From positions 214,002,997 to 214,060,996 of the forward strand of contig NC_081406.1 of NCBI RefSeq assembly GCF_030272615.1: a stretch of 58,000 nt of DNA. Direction: 5' to 3'. Below, in pieces: positions 43,641 to 55,260 of this stretch (position 1 is its first letter; the number at the start of each line of letters is the position of its first letter). Both the position numbers and the translations under genes were made by a program. Source of the DNA: Cryptomeria japonica (taxonomy: Eukaryota; Streptophyta; Pinopsida; Cupressales; Cupressaceae). Below the pieces are notes generated by a model, which saw nothing but the letters and a program-made list of their open reading frames with translations, did not search any database and had not been told where the DNA came from.

Positions 43641-44609
43641 AAAATTGTTGAGAGTACAAATGTAAAGATTGATGAACAATTCAGAGGAACTTCAAGGTAT
43701 ATAGACTCTGAACCAACAATAGAAATTGTGACAAATGAACCTACACTAAATCTACCAGTACAAAATGAAGATCCAGTTACCCCAGTATCATCAGAGGATT
43801 CCACAGTAATTGAAGAACAACAACAAAGTAAGACACCTCGGTATGTAAGATTGAATCATTCTGAAGATCAGATAATTGGAAACAAATTTAAAGGAGCTGT
43901 GACAAGAGGAAGATTGGCAAATGAAGAGGTATGTCTTATTTCTCAAATTGAACCATCATCTATCAATGAGGCATGTGAAGATAAATTTTGGATTAAAGCT
44001 ATGGAAGAAGAATTAGGACAAATTGCGAAAAATAATACTTGGACATTAGTTCCCTGGCCTAAAGATAAAAATGTAATTGGAACCAAATGGGTATTTAGAA
44101 ACAAACTTAATGAAGATGGTAAGGTTGTTAGAAATAAAGCAAGACTAGTGTGTAAGGGATATTCTTAGAAAGAAGGAGTTGATTACAATGAAACCTTTGC
44201 ACCGGTAGCCAGAATTGAGGTAGTCAGATTATTCTTGGCTTTTGCAGCTCATAAGGACTACAAAGTTTATCAAATGGATATTAAATGTGCTTTTTTGAAT
44301 GGAGATCTTGAAGAGGAAGTATATATTGAAAAACCTGATGGATTTTCCTTGACAGATGACAATGATATGGTTTGCAGGTTAAGAAAAGCTCTATATGGAC
44401 TGAAACAAGCCCCAAGAGCTTGGTATGCAAGGTTGGATAAGTATCTTTTAAAGATTGGTTTTACTAAAGGAAATGAAGATAGCAATTTATATTATAAAAT
44501 AACTAATGATGACACCTTGATTATTGAAGTATTTGTTGATGATATAATCTTTGGAGGAGAAGATGGATTATGTAAGGAATTTTCTATTAAAATGCAGTAA
44601 GAATTTGAA
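43641..44609 (+). pseudogene. Copia F linker and reverse transcriptase
   Basis: A Pro/Glu/Thr linker (43728-43830) with RYVRLNHSEDQIIGNKF, then RVT_2: NNTWTLVPWPKDKNVIGTKWVF, RLVCKGYS, a stop at 44166-44168, [38 protein letters not shown] and [25 protein letters not shown]. The catalytic FVDD at 44532-44543 is intact. A second stop is at 44598-44600. Confidence 0.88.
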
Positions 44610-45485
44610 ATGTCTATGATTGGAGAAATAAAATTCTTTTTAGGATTGCAGATTTCACAGACTGATAAAGGTATATTTTTGAGTCAATCCAAGTACTTGA
44701 AAGAATTACTAAAGAAATTTGGGATGGAGAACTCTAAACTGGTAAGCACACCTATGACTACAAATGACAAATTATCTCAAAGGGATGAATCTACACCTGT
44801 TAATCCAACTAGATACAAATCTATGATAGGAGGTTTACTGTATTTGACACAAACCAGGCCTGATATTATGAATGCAATATGTATTATTTCTAGATTTCAA
44901 AGTAATCCTAGGGAAAATCATGAATCAGTAGTAAAAAGGATTTTCCAGTACTTACAAGGCACAACAAATCTTGGATTATCGTATCCTAGAGATGAAATTT
45001 TTTACCTATGTGCATACACAGATGCAAATTGGGTAGGAGATGTGGATGATAGAAAAAGCACCACTGGAGGAGCATTCTTCCTTGGAAAAAGATTAGTTTC
45101 TTGGTTGAGTAAGAAACAGAGTTGTACATCTTTATCAACAACAGAATCAGAATATGTTGCAGCAGCAACTAACTGTACAGAGATACTATGGCTTAAGCAA
45201 ATGTTGAAAGACATAAAGGTAAAATGAAAGGAACCTATTACTATATATTGTGATAACACTGCAATAATTGATATATCCAAGAATCCGGTATTAAATTCTA
45301 AAACAAAACATGTTTCTATCAAACTGAATTTTCTAAGGGAAAAAGTTGAAGAAAAAGAGATAAAACTGGTTTATGTGAATACTAAAGAACAACTTGCAGA
45401 TATTTTCACAAAACCTTTGCCTAAGGAGACTTTTCAATATCTCAAAGATCAGCTTGGAGTCATACCACCACCGGTAGAGACTTAG
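44610..45485 (+). pseudogene. Copia F RNase H and polyprotein end
   Basis: EIKFFLGLQISQ, SKYLKELLKKFGMENSKLVSTPM and YLTQTRPDIMNAICIISRF, then RNase H: CAYTDANWVGD (Asp), KSTTGGAFFLGKRLVSWLSKKQSC, STTESEYVAAATNCTEILW (Glu) and IYCDNTAIIDISKNPVLNSKTKHVSI (Asp, His). One stop at 45225-45227. Natural end PPPVET and TAG at 45483-45485. Confidence 0.88.
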
Positions 45486-45828
45486 ATAGTTGATGATTGT
45501 CATCAACTGACAGAATTGAAAGACAAATCTTTTACTCCGGTCTTTGATGAGGAAGCTACTTCTCAGGGGGAGTAGTTGGTATTTTGTATCAACTTGATTT
45601 TTTTAACTTTGGCGTTTGATGTCAATGGGGGAGAGATATCTATGGAAAAACACATTAACTTTTGAGGAGAGATTGGTATTGAAAATAAATCTTTGGATAA
45701 ACACATGTTGCTCCCAGGGGGAGAGATTGTTGTTTAGGAGATTGTTGAAATTTGGTATTTGGCATTTCTGTTTTGGCACTTTGATGGTTTTTCCATCTTG
45801 TGTTAAAATCAATTCCAAAGGGGGAGAT
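45486..45828 (+). other. Copia F 3' noncoding stretch with four purine tracts
   Basis: GGGGGAG tracts at about 45566, 45628, 45717 and 45820. The first is followed by TAGTTGGTATTTTGTATCAA, an imitation of the true PPT-LTR junction, and a further GGAGATTGTTG occurs near 45738. The functional PPT is AAAGGGGGAGAT at 45817-45828. Confidence 0.75.
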
Positions 45829-46889
45829 TGTTGGTATTTTGGTATGGTTTTGTCATTGATGTCAACACCTACTAAAAACTAGCACTTTGGAGATCCAACA
45901 ACATTTACTGGCAAGCAAGTAACTATTGCACAGTTACTGGTATATGGTTCACCAACAGGATATAATGTTCATCGGTACCTGGAATGATATGGAAGACACT
46001 TGGTAATGTCGAAGACATCGTGTGGACACTTTGTTTTGAAGAATTGATCATTGGTATATTCATATTTACATATTTTCTTTTACCGACAAATAGGTCCAAG
46101 GTTATCTAGGGTTACATTGACAGGTTTATCTTTTCTAGATCAGCATGGCACACTATGGAGATGATTTATTATTGATGTAAATGCATTAAGCCGACATGTT
46201 TAATCAGTTATTGCATCAGATATTATATTGTATGTAAAATGTTTGTATTGTAATATCTTATAGAGCCGACCTACTAAAATTGGTCTTAGGTTATGGTATA
46301 AATGTAAGATCTTATTTGTAAGATCAAGTGTGGAATGCAAAAAAGAATTGTGTGAAGGTATATGTGAGATTAAGCAGAGGTATACACGAAGACAACATTT
46401 GAAGGTGAAGCTAGGTTTTTGTAGAAGCATATCAGCATTACACCAGTATTGAATCCAATATATGAAGATGCTATTTTGTGCAGTACATTCTTATTGGATT
46501 TAAACATCCAACTGTAGTCAGTGTGACTCCCATTTTGTGATTGAGCAGTGAGCTCTAGGCTGTTAGCCTTTCTGCATGTGCAGACCCCATTTATGTACAC
46601 TTACTATTTGTAGTAGTATCATCTGATTGTGGGTAAGGTTTCCCACCATGGTTTTTACACTTATAGGGTTTCTACGTACAAAATATTGGTGTTATGTGTT
46701 GTGGATGACTCTATGTTTATGTTTCATGCATTAATCTTTATCGGTATAGCAATTTACTGTTAACACTGTCTACCGACACACTTAACTGGTTTACCGGTAT
46801 TAATCATTAAGTTGGTTAATTGGTTTTTGGTTTGAATTTATTAGACAACTGATTCACCCCCCCCTCTCAGTTGTCTCTGGGACCTAACA
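45829..46889 (+). repeat. 3' LTR of copia F
   Basis: TGTTGGTATTTTGG to CCTAACA, 1061 bp, partner of 40215-41275 with matching TATA (about 46297) and boxes. Confidence 0.94.
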
Positions 46890-46894
46890 TTATC
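46890..46894. repeat. Right target duplication of copia F (TTATC)
   Basis: Exact partner of 40210-40214. Confidence 0.88.
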
Positions 46895-47695
46895 AACCAT
46901 CACATCAAGCAACTGAGAATGAAGGCACAAGGTCACTATAGCTACCGAATTTTGTTCGGGTTAGTCTTTTTTAATCATTTGACGACAGATTATGTTCCTA
47001 TGCTACTGAAGGATGTCCACAAGTGACTAGAGGAGCCATGATGGGCATTATCTTTTTCTTTGTTTGTTGTTTGTGGTGTGAACCAATGAAGTTATAGGGA
47101 AATTGCTCTAGTGGGTGTTTGTGATAGGAGCATTTAGCTATTGAATTCCACACATACCTCAACCCCTAGTGTATTTCCCAGAATGGAGGGGTTCACTCCT
47201 TGTTTTCTATGTGTTTGTTTCTTCAATGAGATATCTTTACATCTTGGTTCCTTATACCATGATGTGCTAAGATTCATTGTTCAATAATAAGGCTTAGTGA
47301 TGAATATATATGGTGCAATAAATAATGACACAGGTTCATGATTCATTCAATTTCATTTTCATCTCATTTGCTTATTGCTAGTTTGCTGATTCTTTTCTCA
47401 TCATCTCTTTCTAAATCATTTTCTATCATCTAACATTATTCTATTTCATTCTAAGGTTCATTCTCTCATATTATATCTCAATGCCATCTTCAGATCACCT
47501 ATCTCTATCTCTAATCAACTAACCATTCTTCTATCTTTCATCTCACATTCTTTTTTTTTTTGAGAGATCATTCATGTCTTTAATGCGCAAACAATCTCTC
47601 GAGGGGGCATATTTACACTATATAGTGGTAGCAAGGCATACAGGGGCATAATTTTTTTCATTTTCTTCGAAACAACGTCGCTCTGACTTTGTCTC
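46895..47695 (+). other. 3' noncoding region of gypsy B, second part
   Basis: Continues 38514-40209 after copia F. No domain or long open frame. Ends in GAAACAACGTCGCTCTGACTTTGTCTC, the segment directly before the polypurine tract. Confidence 0.65.
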
Positions 47696-47708
47696 AAAGA
47701 GGGGAAAA
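47696..47708 (+). other. Polypurine tract of gypsy B
   Basis: AAAGAGGGGAAAA abuts TGTAGACACC of the 3' LTR, the expected site of plus-strand priming. Confidence 0.88.
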
Positions 47709-48948
47709 TGTAGACACCTAAAAATGTGTCATTGATCATGTACTAATTATTCGTCTAATTCGTTAAATAATTCTTTAATTCTTTAATTAAGTTAATTAAT
47801 CTTATTCTTCTACTTTCATATTTCCTCATCATCTTACTAAGTATTCTATTTCTCATTGTATCATTATTTAATCATTATAACCATTTTCTAATATTAATTA
47901 AATATTTATTATTTAATTAATTCTGATCAATTCCCCAATTTAAATAAATTCTATTTTCAATTTCTATCTCTAATCAATTAATCATTAACCCTTTTCTAAA
48001 TATTAATTAAATATTAATTATTTAATTAATTATGATTTAATCCTTTAATTTAAATAATCTTTATTATTTAATTAAAGTCCATTTCTAAAATAATTAAATA
48101 GTTTCTTTAAATTATTTAATTAGCTAATTAATTCTTCTAATTCCATTTCCAAATCCCTAAATTCTAATTTCATTTAATTTCAAAAATTCAATCACATGTG
48201 CATGATTTCAAAATCAAATTGAAAATCAAAGTCAAGTTCTAAATATATTCAAATACTAAACTGAATTTAAAATAAATTCAATTATTTGAATAAATCTCAT
48301 GCAAAGATTAAATTGAAAATCTAAGTTAAAATGCAAGCACATGCTAAATTAATTAATTCAATCAATCAATTAATTAAATCGTTATCTTTCCAATCTCATC
48401 TTCTAGTTAGCTTTTTCTAAATAAAGCTTTCTTTGTCATCTTCTTAATTTCCTCCAATCATTCTTTTTATTCCTTCAGTTAGCTTTTTCTCAATCAGTTA
48501 ACTCATTTAATCTATTTATTCTATTCTATTTCACCTCCAAATCAACAGTTCAACTATCAAACAACATGTGAGCTCACTTGAGTTCCACCTCTTGATCAAT
48601 CTATTCTACCTTGCAATCAATCCTCTCCAATTATCTATAAATTGAGCATTTAATCTCCATTTTCAATCCTCCTCAATCCCGAACAATTGGTCTGAATCAC
48701 GAACTTCAAATGTTTGTGTCATTTGCAGGTTGCCAACACAATATCTAAGAGCCACCATACCACAAAGAATAGAAGAACAATGGAAGTCATATACAATTAT
48801 GGAATAGGGAGTTTTGATTAACATATTTTACATTCCTATTTCTTAATCATATTATTTCATTGGTTTATGTTTGGATTGCTTAGATAGTTAAGGGATTCAT
48901 GATTTTCCTTATTTCCTATTTAACAATGATGAATTTGAGCATAGCACA
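47709..48948 (+). repeat. 3' LTR of gypsy B
   Basis: 1240 bp from TGTAGACACC to GAGCATAGCACA. Shorter than the 5' LTR by several small deletions, the largest in the AT-rich first third. TATA candidate at 48635-48642. Confidence 0.93.
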
Positions 48949-48953
48949 GTACT
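48949..48953. repeat. Right target duplication of gypsy B (GTACT)
   Basis: Exact partner of 3102-3106. Confidence 0.9.
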
Positions 48954-50637
48954 CATCAGAGTTAGCTGCTTCTTTATATTTTTCAGAAAGCGCATAACAC
49001 GAAGGTTATGTGAAGATATATAGCATGAGGGATATTGACCCATTCCTTATAGTTACACCAACATCTTGTGCGAATAACACGTCATGCTAATCATTGCCTC
49101 ATGTTATTCGTACAACGTGTTATTCGTTGTTGAGGCAACAAAAACCGACTAAGTGTTTGGCAGGCTCAAATTTCACCCGCATGAGATGGTGGGGAAGGTA
49201 AGGGAGTCAGTTCTTTTCTTCCCCTTGGGTGGGCTAGGTCAAGAAAACTGATGCTTGCGAGGTAAGAGGGTGAAGGCAGATGTTCCCCGCCATCTTGCAA
49301 GATATAAAGTGTTTGCATTAGATTGTCATTTATGTCAACAATTGAGAAGATGTAGTGTAGAGATAAGATACAATGCAATTGATAGATTAGAATGGTAGGT
49401 TGGAAAATGTAGCATCATATAACACATCATGTTTGTCCCATATGAAGATATAGAAGGAAAGCATGGGAGGTGCTATTGGGACTAGAAATTGGATGAAGAA
49501 GGAAGACGTCATCAACTATTGAGTTGGTAAGGCATTATGAAATCTAGTCTGACTTAGAAAAAGTTAGCTACAGTTGTGTATAAAACGGTATGTTAGTCGC
49601 TTGTAGTTACATGGAGTATCAGTCACAGTTGTCAATAACATGCTGGTTATCTTTATGAAGCTACAAGTCGATAAATGTTAAAAATCCTTTGTTTGGTATT
49701 TTTTCAGCATGACTGTGTTTCTGTCTCAGTGACATCATCTATTTTGGTGTGACTTGGTCTATCATTGTGACTGATTTCAGGCTATGTAGTCATTTATAAG
49801 CTATATCGACAAAGCCTCTTTTTTCAGTGAGATGGAGTAGATGTTTGGCCAACGTATTTGATTTCGATGTAAGTTTGCCTTTTGGAAAGAATTTTTCTTC
49901 CTTTGGCCACCCCTTTGTGTTACAATGAAATATCTTCTTTTGGTGAGATGATTTTCTTGTCTTGGTGACAAGTTAAATGAGGGCCAAAATTCCAAATTCC
50001 ATGCGGGGTAAGACTAACTGTGATGGCGGATGCACATAACATGATAGATTATGCTATCCCACTATCCTGTGGTAGGTTAGTCGATAATGAGATGACCCTA
50101 CTGGGTAACACTTAAGCAGAGCAAATGATGTTTCCCGCTATCCCGCAACGTGTTATACAAGATTAAGATAACCCCGCAGGATAACCAAAAACAAAGAAGT
50201 TGACACATTTCGTCATCGCACAACCAAGAAGACAAATAAAGAATGATCTTGCAGGACAAGTGAAGAGGAAGAAAGTGTGTTATCCCACCAGCCCATGGGA
50301 AGGAAGTTTTTCATGATGTATATAACATGTGTGTTATGCTACATGTGGAACACATGAACACAACCCACAAATCCAACGTGGATTTTCTTCACATGTGGAA
50401 TTTTCATTTGCAGATGATTATGTGGGTCCCACCATTCATCAAGTGGTAGAGTGACATGTGGATGCTTTGTGAGAAAAATGTTTGATTGATCTTTGAAGCC
50501 AACAACACATGTATCGAAAGAAAATCTTTCAGTCAGAACAGAAACAAGATATGAAATAAATGCTGAGAAGGTATGTAGTTGGTAAATTTCTTTTTCGAAT
50601 GGGGGTTGCATGAAAAATGAAATTTGATTGTAGAGAT
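48954..50637. other. Unassigned flank right of gypsy B
   Basis: No retroelement domain and no open frame above 90 codons on either strand. Locally GC-richer than its surroundings (49180-49290, 50030-50180). A 12-bp perfect inverted repeat lies at 49071-49126. It could be host intergenic DNA, or a diverged element without coding sequence. Confidence 0.4.
49071..49126. repeat. 12-bp inverted repeat
   Basis: CGAATAACACGT at 49071-49082 and ACGTGTTATTCG at 49115-49126, spacer 32 bp; the spacer also contains GTTATTCG (49103-49110), an alternative partner. Confidence 0.65.
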
Positions 50638-50850
50638 TGTGGTACTCTCAGACAGAGATGAAGAGACACTAGAATTTAATGCAAACATATACTGTAGAAG
50701 GTGAAGTAGCTCTAGAATGATCTGAAAATCTTCGAATGGGATGCAAAATCCAAGATTACTAAATATAGTAATCTATGCTGAGAGATACAATTTGAATTCA
50801 GAAAGATTCCAAGAGGATACATTTATTATTGATGACTAGTTGTCTGGATA

Positions 50851-50855
50851 GAATG
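50851..50855. repeat. Left target duplication of solo LTR H (GAATG)
   Basis: Exact duplicate of 52290-52294. Confidence 0.85.
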
Positions 50856-52289
50856 TGATGTTGTGGAAATGGGGCCAAGGAAACAACAAAAGCTCAATGA
50901 TTAATACGTTAGATTCCAACCATAAAACTTAAAACAATGAACTGAAAAGCCATAACCAAGCATATCAAAGGAGATTAAAAATAAATCACATAAAGAAAGC
51001 CTAAATGAAGAAAGAAGGATTAGTTTCTCCCTAAGATGCCTCCATGATCCTTTTGGTTATTCCTCCCTTGTTCCTCTCCTCTCCAAGTTCCAAATAAGTG
51101 TAGCACTCATCTTTTAGCACTATCCATGAATGCCATATGAAGATTCAAGATGGTTGTGAAATTGAAAACAAATTCTTATGCAAGTGTAAATGATTTGCTA
51201 TGAGAAAGCTCCTAATTAAGGTCTATGTGAATCTTAGTATAATAAAAATGCAAAATGCTTCCTAATACCCTCCCTTTGCTTGAGGAATGAGGTCCTTTTA
51301 TAGGGAAAAATGTTGATTGAATGGCCCAAATTGAGTGAGCTTGTGAAGGGCTAGGATTGATGGGTTTGTGATCCATGTGATGGCTTTCAACCCAATCCCT
51401 TGATGACAAGTGTCAACATGAGATGGCTTGAGAGGAGAGAGAAGAAGCTTTAAATGCTTGAGATGAAATGAGGATTAGCCTAGGAGGGTTTGGTTAGGCT
51501 TGAGTTAGGGGATAAAGCTTTTATCCAAGGGTAATTGCTTTTATCCAATGGATAAACTCTTGCGCAAGAGTTAATGGGGATAACCATGGTCAAATCAATG
51601 AATGCTTGAAGAGACCCATGAGTTTAAATGAGGGTTGAGTTAGAGAGAAAGCCTCTAACCATGTGGGTAAGTTGAGTTAACCATTAATGGTTATGTAAGA
51701 GCCATAAAGTCTTTGAAAGACTTTGGGGGTTAACTTGTTGAAGAATAAAAGCCTTTAATGTATTTCAAAGACTTTGAGGCATTTTTGAGAAGTGACCTTT
51801 GTTTGGGAATGTGCAAATGATTAGAGAGGGGGATTGGGCTAATTAGATGAGGTTAGAAGAGTCTAGAAGGGGGTTATTGAGAGATGTAAGATTTTGCAAG
51901 TGGGTGAGGGAAAATAGGATTTAATAAAAATAAAATTGATTTATTTTAATTGTTGGTTGCAACTTGCATTTGTAGGATTTTGCAAGTGGGGGGATTTTTA
52001 AATAAATTTAGATTTATTTAAAAAGGGAATTTGATTTGTGTTTTTAAATAAATGTTTAATTATTTAAATGAGAGGAATGAGGGAAATTAAATAAATTAGA
52101 TTTATTTAATAACTGGGTTATAGATAGGGATATTAATTTAAATAAATTTATGTAATTTATTTAATTAAAATAGCAGAATGGGGGTTGAATGAATGAATTA
52201 AATGTGAATTTAATTAATAGAGAAATTTTAGTGTATCAAATAAATATTAAATATTTATTTAATTTAGTGGACATATTTATGTGTCTACA
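50856..52289 (-). repeat. Solo gypsy LTR H
   Basis: 1434 bp; in element sense TGTAGACACATAAATATGTC...TTTCCACAACATCA, with a GAATG duplication on both sides and no internal region, so it arose by LTR-LTR recombination. Its terminus resembles LTR B, but the sequence is otherwise different. A clear TATA box, CCCTATAAAAGG in element sense, lies at 51294-51305. No coding sequence. Confidence 0.85.
51294..51305 (-). promoter_or_regulatory. TATA box of solo LTR H
   Basis: CCCTATAAAAGG on the minus strand, a near-ideal plant TATA element, about 985 bp from the LTR's 5' end. Confidence 0.6.
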
Positions 52290-52294
52290 GAATG
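52290..52294. repeat. Right target duplication of solo LTR H (GAATG)
   Basis: Exact partner of 50851-50855. Confidence 0.85.
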
Positions 52295-53051
52295 TTAAGA
52301 GGATCAAATCAACATGTAGAAGGGATTTCTTAGAGGTCAAGAAGATTAATTTTTAATTCATTCTTGGAGGGAAAATCTTGTCATATGTAGATTGCCACGA
52401 AGTGAAGTTGGTTTAAAAGTTGAAGACATTGAAGTGTTATAGTTGGAGGTGTGTAGATAGAGAAGCTTTGCAAAAACAGAGAAGTAGTGAACATAAAGTG
52501 AAAAAGGGGGCAATAGAGGATTAAGAAGGCATAGTAGATAACACAAAAAGTTATAGCAAAGAGGTGAAGAAGTTAGAACCAAAAAAGGGAAGAGGTATAC
52601 AAGAGAAGAGAAATCAGAGTAACTACATAACACTGTAGAAGAACACACATAACCTTCTATGAGAAAGCAACTAGAAATCAGTAAGGTGTTACAAAACTCA
52701 TTGGTAACAAGGTTTATCAAAGTATCAAATTGTTTATTGAGCCATTGTAAATCTCTGAGTGGGTGCTTAGAGAAGGGGTAGGTGCTCCTTGGGTTGGTAA
52801 TTTAAAACATATTGTAATCAGTTTTCTATTATGAGGCTGGATTGGAGTAGTAGTCTCGAGCAACATTTCTCATTGAGGTTTTTCCCCACCATGGGTTTTG
52901 CTTGTATATATTTCTATTATGTGGTCTGCCTCTTGTTTGCAAGTACTTTAATCTATCTTCTTATTTGTGTTGGCACAATCTAATTTAAAGATTTAAATTT
53001 TTAATTATCAGTAATTCACCCCCCTCTCAGTGATCATTTGTGTTCTTCAAT

Positions 53052-53063
53052 TGGTATGAAAGC
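53052..53063 (+). other. Primer-binding site of copia G
   Basis: TGGTATGAAAGC, the initiator Met-tRNA site with two changes from TGGTATCAGAGC, 2 nt after the LTR end. Confidence 0.75.
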
Positions 53064-53123
53064 CTAGATTCCTCTGTAGTAAAATCTTTCTCTAGCTTGG
53101 GTAGATCCTGGCTAGTGAACATA

Positions 53124-54478
53124 ATGGCTAGGAATGAGTCCTCGTCTTCTAAAGCATCTATGTTTGATGGAACCAACTATGATTTCTAGAGTAGAAGGAT
53201 GGAAACTTACTTATCCTCTTTAGGATTTGATGTTTGGATGTCAATAAAAAATGGTTATACTATTCCTAAAGTTCCTCCTACTGACCTTGATGCTAAAAAG
53301 GAATATGAGAACAATGCCAAAGCTAAGAATGCATTCTTAAGTGGTCTGTCTAACACAAAGTTCATCAAAGTCATGCATTGAACATCAACAAAAGAAACTT
53401 GGGACAACTTGCAGAGTACATATGAAGGAGATACCAAAGTGAAAGAATCCAAACTGCAAAATCTAAGAGCTCAGTTTGAAAATCTAAAAATTAAAGAAGA
53501 AGAGAAGATAGCTAATTATTTGCAAAGAGTGGATGAGACTGTGGGTGCTATAAGAGGACTTGGAGAGGATGCCAAAGATGATGTTGGTGAAGAAGGTTAT
53601 GAGATCATTAACCTTTAAGTATGACACAAAGGTCTCTACTATTGAGGAAGCTAAATACTTAAAGACTTTCTCTATGGATGAATTATTTGGCTCCTTATCA
53701 ACTTCTAAAATGAGAACAATAGGAGGAGAAATTTCAAAGAGAGAGGTTGCCTTGAGCATAACCAAAAAGGGAAAAGAAAAGTTGATCATGAAGAAGAAGA
53801 TGACTCTAATTCTACTATAACCAACTTTGCAAGGAAGCTCAAAAAGGGTTTAGGAAAATACAAAGGTAAGCTCCCTTTCAAATGTTTCAACTATGGTAAG
53901 ATAGGAAACTTTGCTTCTAAATGTCCATATCGAGAAAAGGTTGAAGATGAGAAACAAAATATAAAGGGCTTTGGCAAAGAGATGATGAAGAAATCCTATA
54001 AATCAAGAAGAAGGAACATTAGAAGGAAGAGCAGTCTTTACACATTTGAGGAAGATGCCACAGATGAAGAAATTGTCTATGATGAGTGTTGTAGTGAGGA
54101 TGAATAAGAAGTCAATCTCTTTATGGAACAAGATGAGTTGCATGATGAACATGTTGATCATGAAGAAGAAGAGGAAGTTGAAGTTGAGGTAGATTTTGAA
54201 GGTGAAATTATGAGTGCACTTGAAGAGCTTTGGAAAGTGAGGAAAGAATACAAAAAGATTAAGTATGCTACTACTGAAGAGCAAGACAAATTGAAAAAAT
54301 GTCCTAATAAATATGAGCAAAATATTTCAGATCTAAGAACACAATTGGATGAAGCTAAAAGAATATACGAAGTGACTAAATCAGATTTAAAAAACAAAGA
54401 TGAGTATCAAAATATGGAGGAAGAAATTGTGAATCTTAGAATAAAATTGAAAAGTGCAAAGATGAACTCAAGGTGAGA
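53124..54478 (+). pseudogene. Copia G gag with coiled-coil tail
   Basis: ATG at 53124 (MARNESSSSKASMFDGTNYDF), then UBN2-type YLSSLGFDVWMSIKNGY, ETWDNLQSTYEGDTKVKESK and VKKVMRSLTFKYDTKV. Stops at 53187 and 53379; frameshifts near 53585 and 53770. The first knuckle at about 53880 is degenerate (CFNYGKIGNFASKC: Cys to Tyr and His to Asn). A very acidic stretch (HEEEEEVEVEVDFEGE) is followed by a Lys/Glu-rich coiled coil up to a stop at 54476. The tail is absent from A, C, D and F. Confidence 0.78.
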
Positions 54479-55260
54479 ATCAACTATGAGGGTAGCATTG
54501 ATGCATTGGATAAAGTTTTGAACAAACAAAAGGACTTTAAAGACACAAAGGGTGTTGGATTTGATGTTGGTGAATGTTCTACAAGTAAGGACTCATTGAA
54601 TAAAGAAATGCAATTTGTCTCCTCATGTGAAAATAGTAAAGGACAAACCTTCACTGTCAACTGAGAAGAAGACACATATTGTTGTTACAAGGAACCAACA
54701 TGCTGATCCTAAAGGAAAAACCAAGATGGATGATGGAGGCTTCACTAGAGTCAAAGATAGAAGGACGAGCTCAGGATGATCGAGCTATTCTATTCCAAGG
54801 AGACTAATGAAAAACAACTTCAACAATGATAGGTATGTACCTGAGTTCCATGGCTAAATGTTATAAATGTAACAATTATGGTCATAGAATTACATAATGT
54901 AGACTTATGTGTAGGTCCCCTCCTAGTTATGAAAGTAGAAATCCTTTTGATGCTCTTAGAGATGTAAATGTCATTTTCTATCATTGAAATGGTGTTGGTC
55001 ATAGGAGTTATGAATGTAGGAGAAATGTATCTCAGTCCTACAATAGTTTTTCAAATTCATCATTCAATGTAAATATAAAATTATACCATTGTCAAAACTT
55101 GGGCCACATTGCAAAACATTGTAAGCTTAGGACAACTAAGCAAAAGAGGAAAGTATCAACCTTGGAATCAAAAGTTAATTTAGATTAGGAAACAACAACA
55201 AAGAAGAAACAAGAATCAAAACAAGTTTGGGTAGAAAAAGAAAAGCACAAACCTAAGTCA
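54479..55260 (+). pseudogene. Copia G gag tail with three further zinc knuckles
   Basis: Short open pieces encode three more CCHC-like motifs: CYKCNNYGHRIT then a stop then C (about 54860), FYH-NGVGHRSYEC (about 54973) and YHCQNLGHIAKHC (about 55086), each with one or two ligands mutated. With the knuckle at 53880 this gives four. Multi-knuckle gags occur in some plant copia groups. Basic residues follow before the protease. Confidence 0.68.

Larger units (their letters stand above)
40215..46889 (+). mobile_element. Copia element F, complete, nested in gypsy B
   Basis: 6675 bp with two LTRs of identical length (1061 bp, about 95% alike by eye over the first 350 bp), exact TSD, perfect PBS, PPT, and a polyprotein in one frame broken only by nonsense substitutions after its first codons. 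Same orientation as B. Confidence 0.94.
3107..48948 (+). mobile_element. Ty3/gypsy element B (Tat type), split by four nested insertions
   Basis: Full element with both LTRs, TSD GTACT, a PBS-like site, gag, protease, RT, RNase H, a second RNase H, integrase and a polypurine tract. It spans 45,842 bp; subtracting C, D, the TRIM and F with their target duplications leaves about 15.7 kb, within the size range of the long plant Tat/Ogre elements. The second RNase H between the RT-linked RNase H and the integrase is diagnostic of the Tat lineage. Stops and frameshifts are spread through all domains. The two LTRs look roughly 94-95% identical over the first 250 bp by eye, plus indels. Confidence 0.9.
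50638..53049 (+). repeat. 5' LTR of copia G, split by solo LTR H
   Basis: The end is firm: CACCCCCCTCTCAGTGATC near 53017, TTCTTCA at 53049, then the PBS. The CCCCACCATGGGTTTTGC box lies near 52886. The start is inferred from TGTGGTACTCTC at 50638 and is uncertain. Excluding H and one TSD copy the LTR would be about 970 bp. Confidence 0.55.

Noticed and set aside
52358-52720. Hydrophobic 120-codon ORF on the minus strand
   Set aside because: Lies antisense in the LTR of copia G; composition reflects the purine-rich plus strand.
53484-53789. 101-codon minus-strand ORF
   Set aside because: Antisense of recognised gag sequence of copia G.
54003-54320. Phe/Leu-rich ORF on the minus strand resembling a membrane protein
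   Set aside because: Shadow of the Glu/Lys-rich gag tail of copia G on the plus strand.
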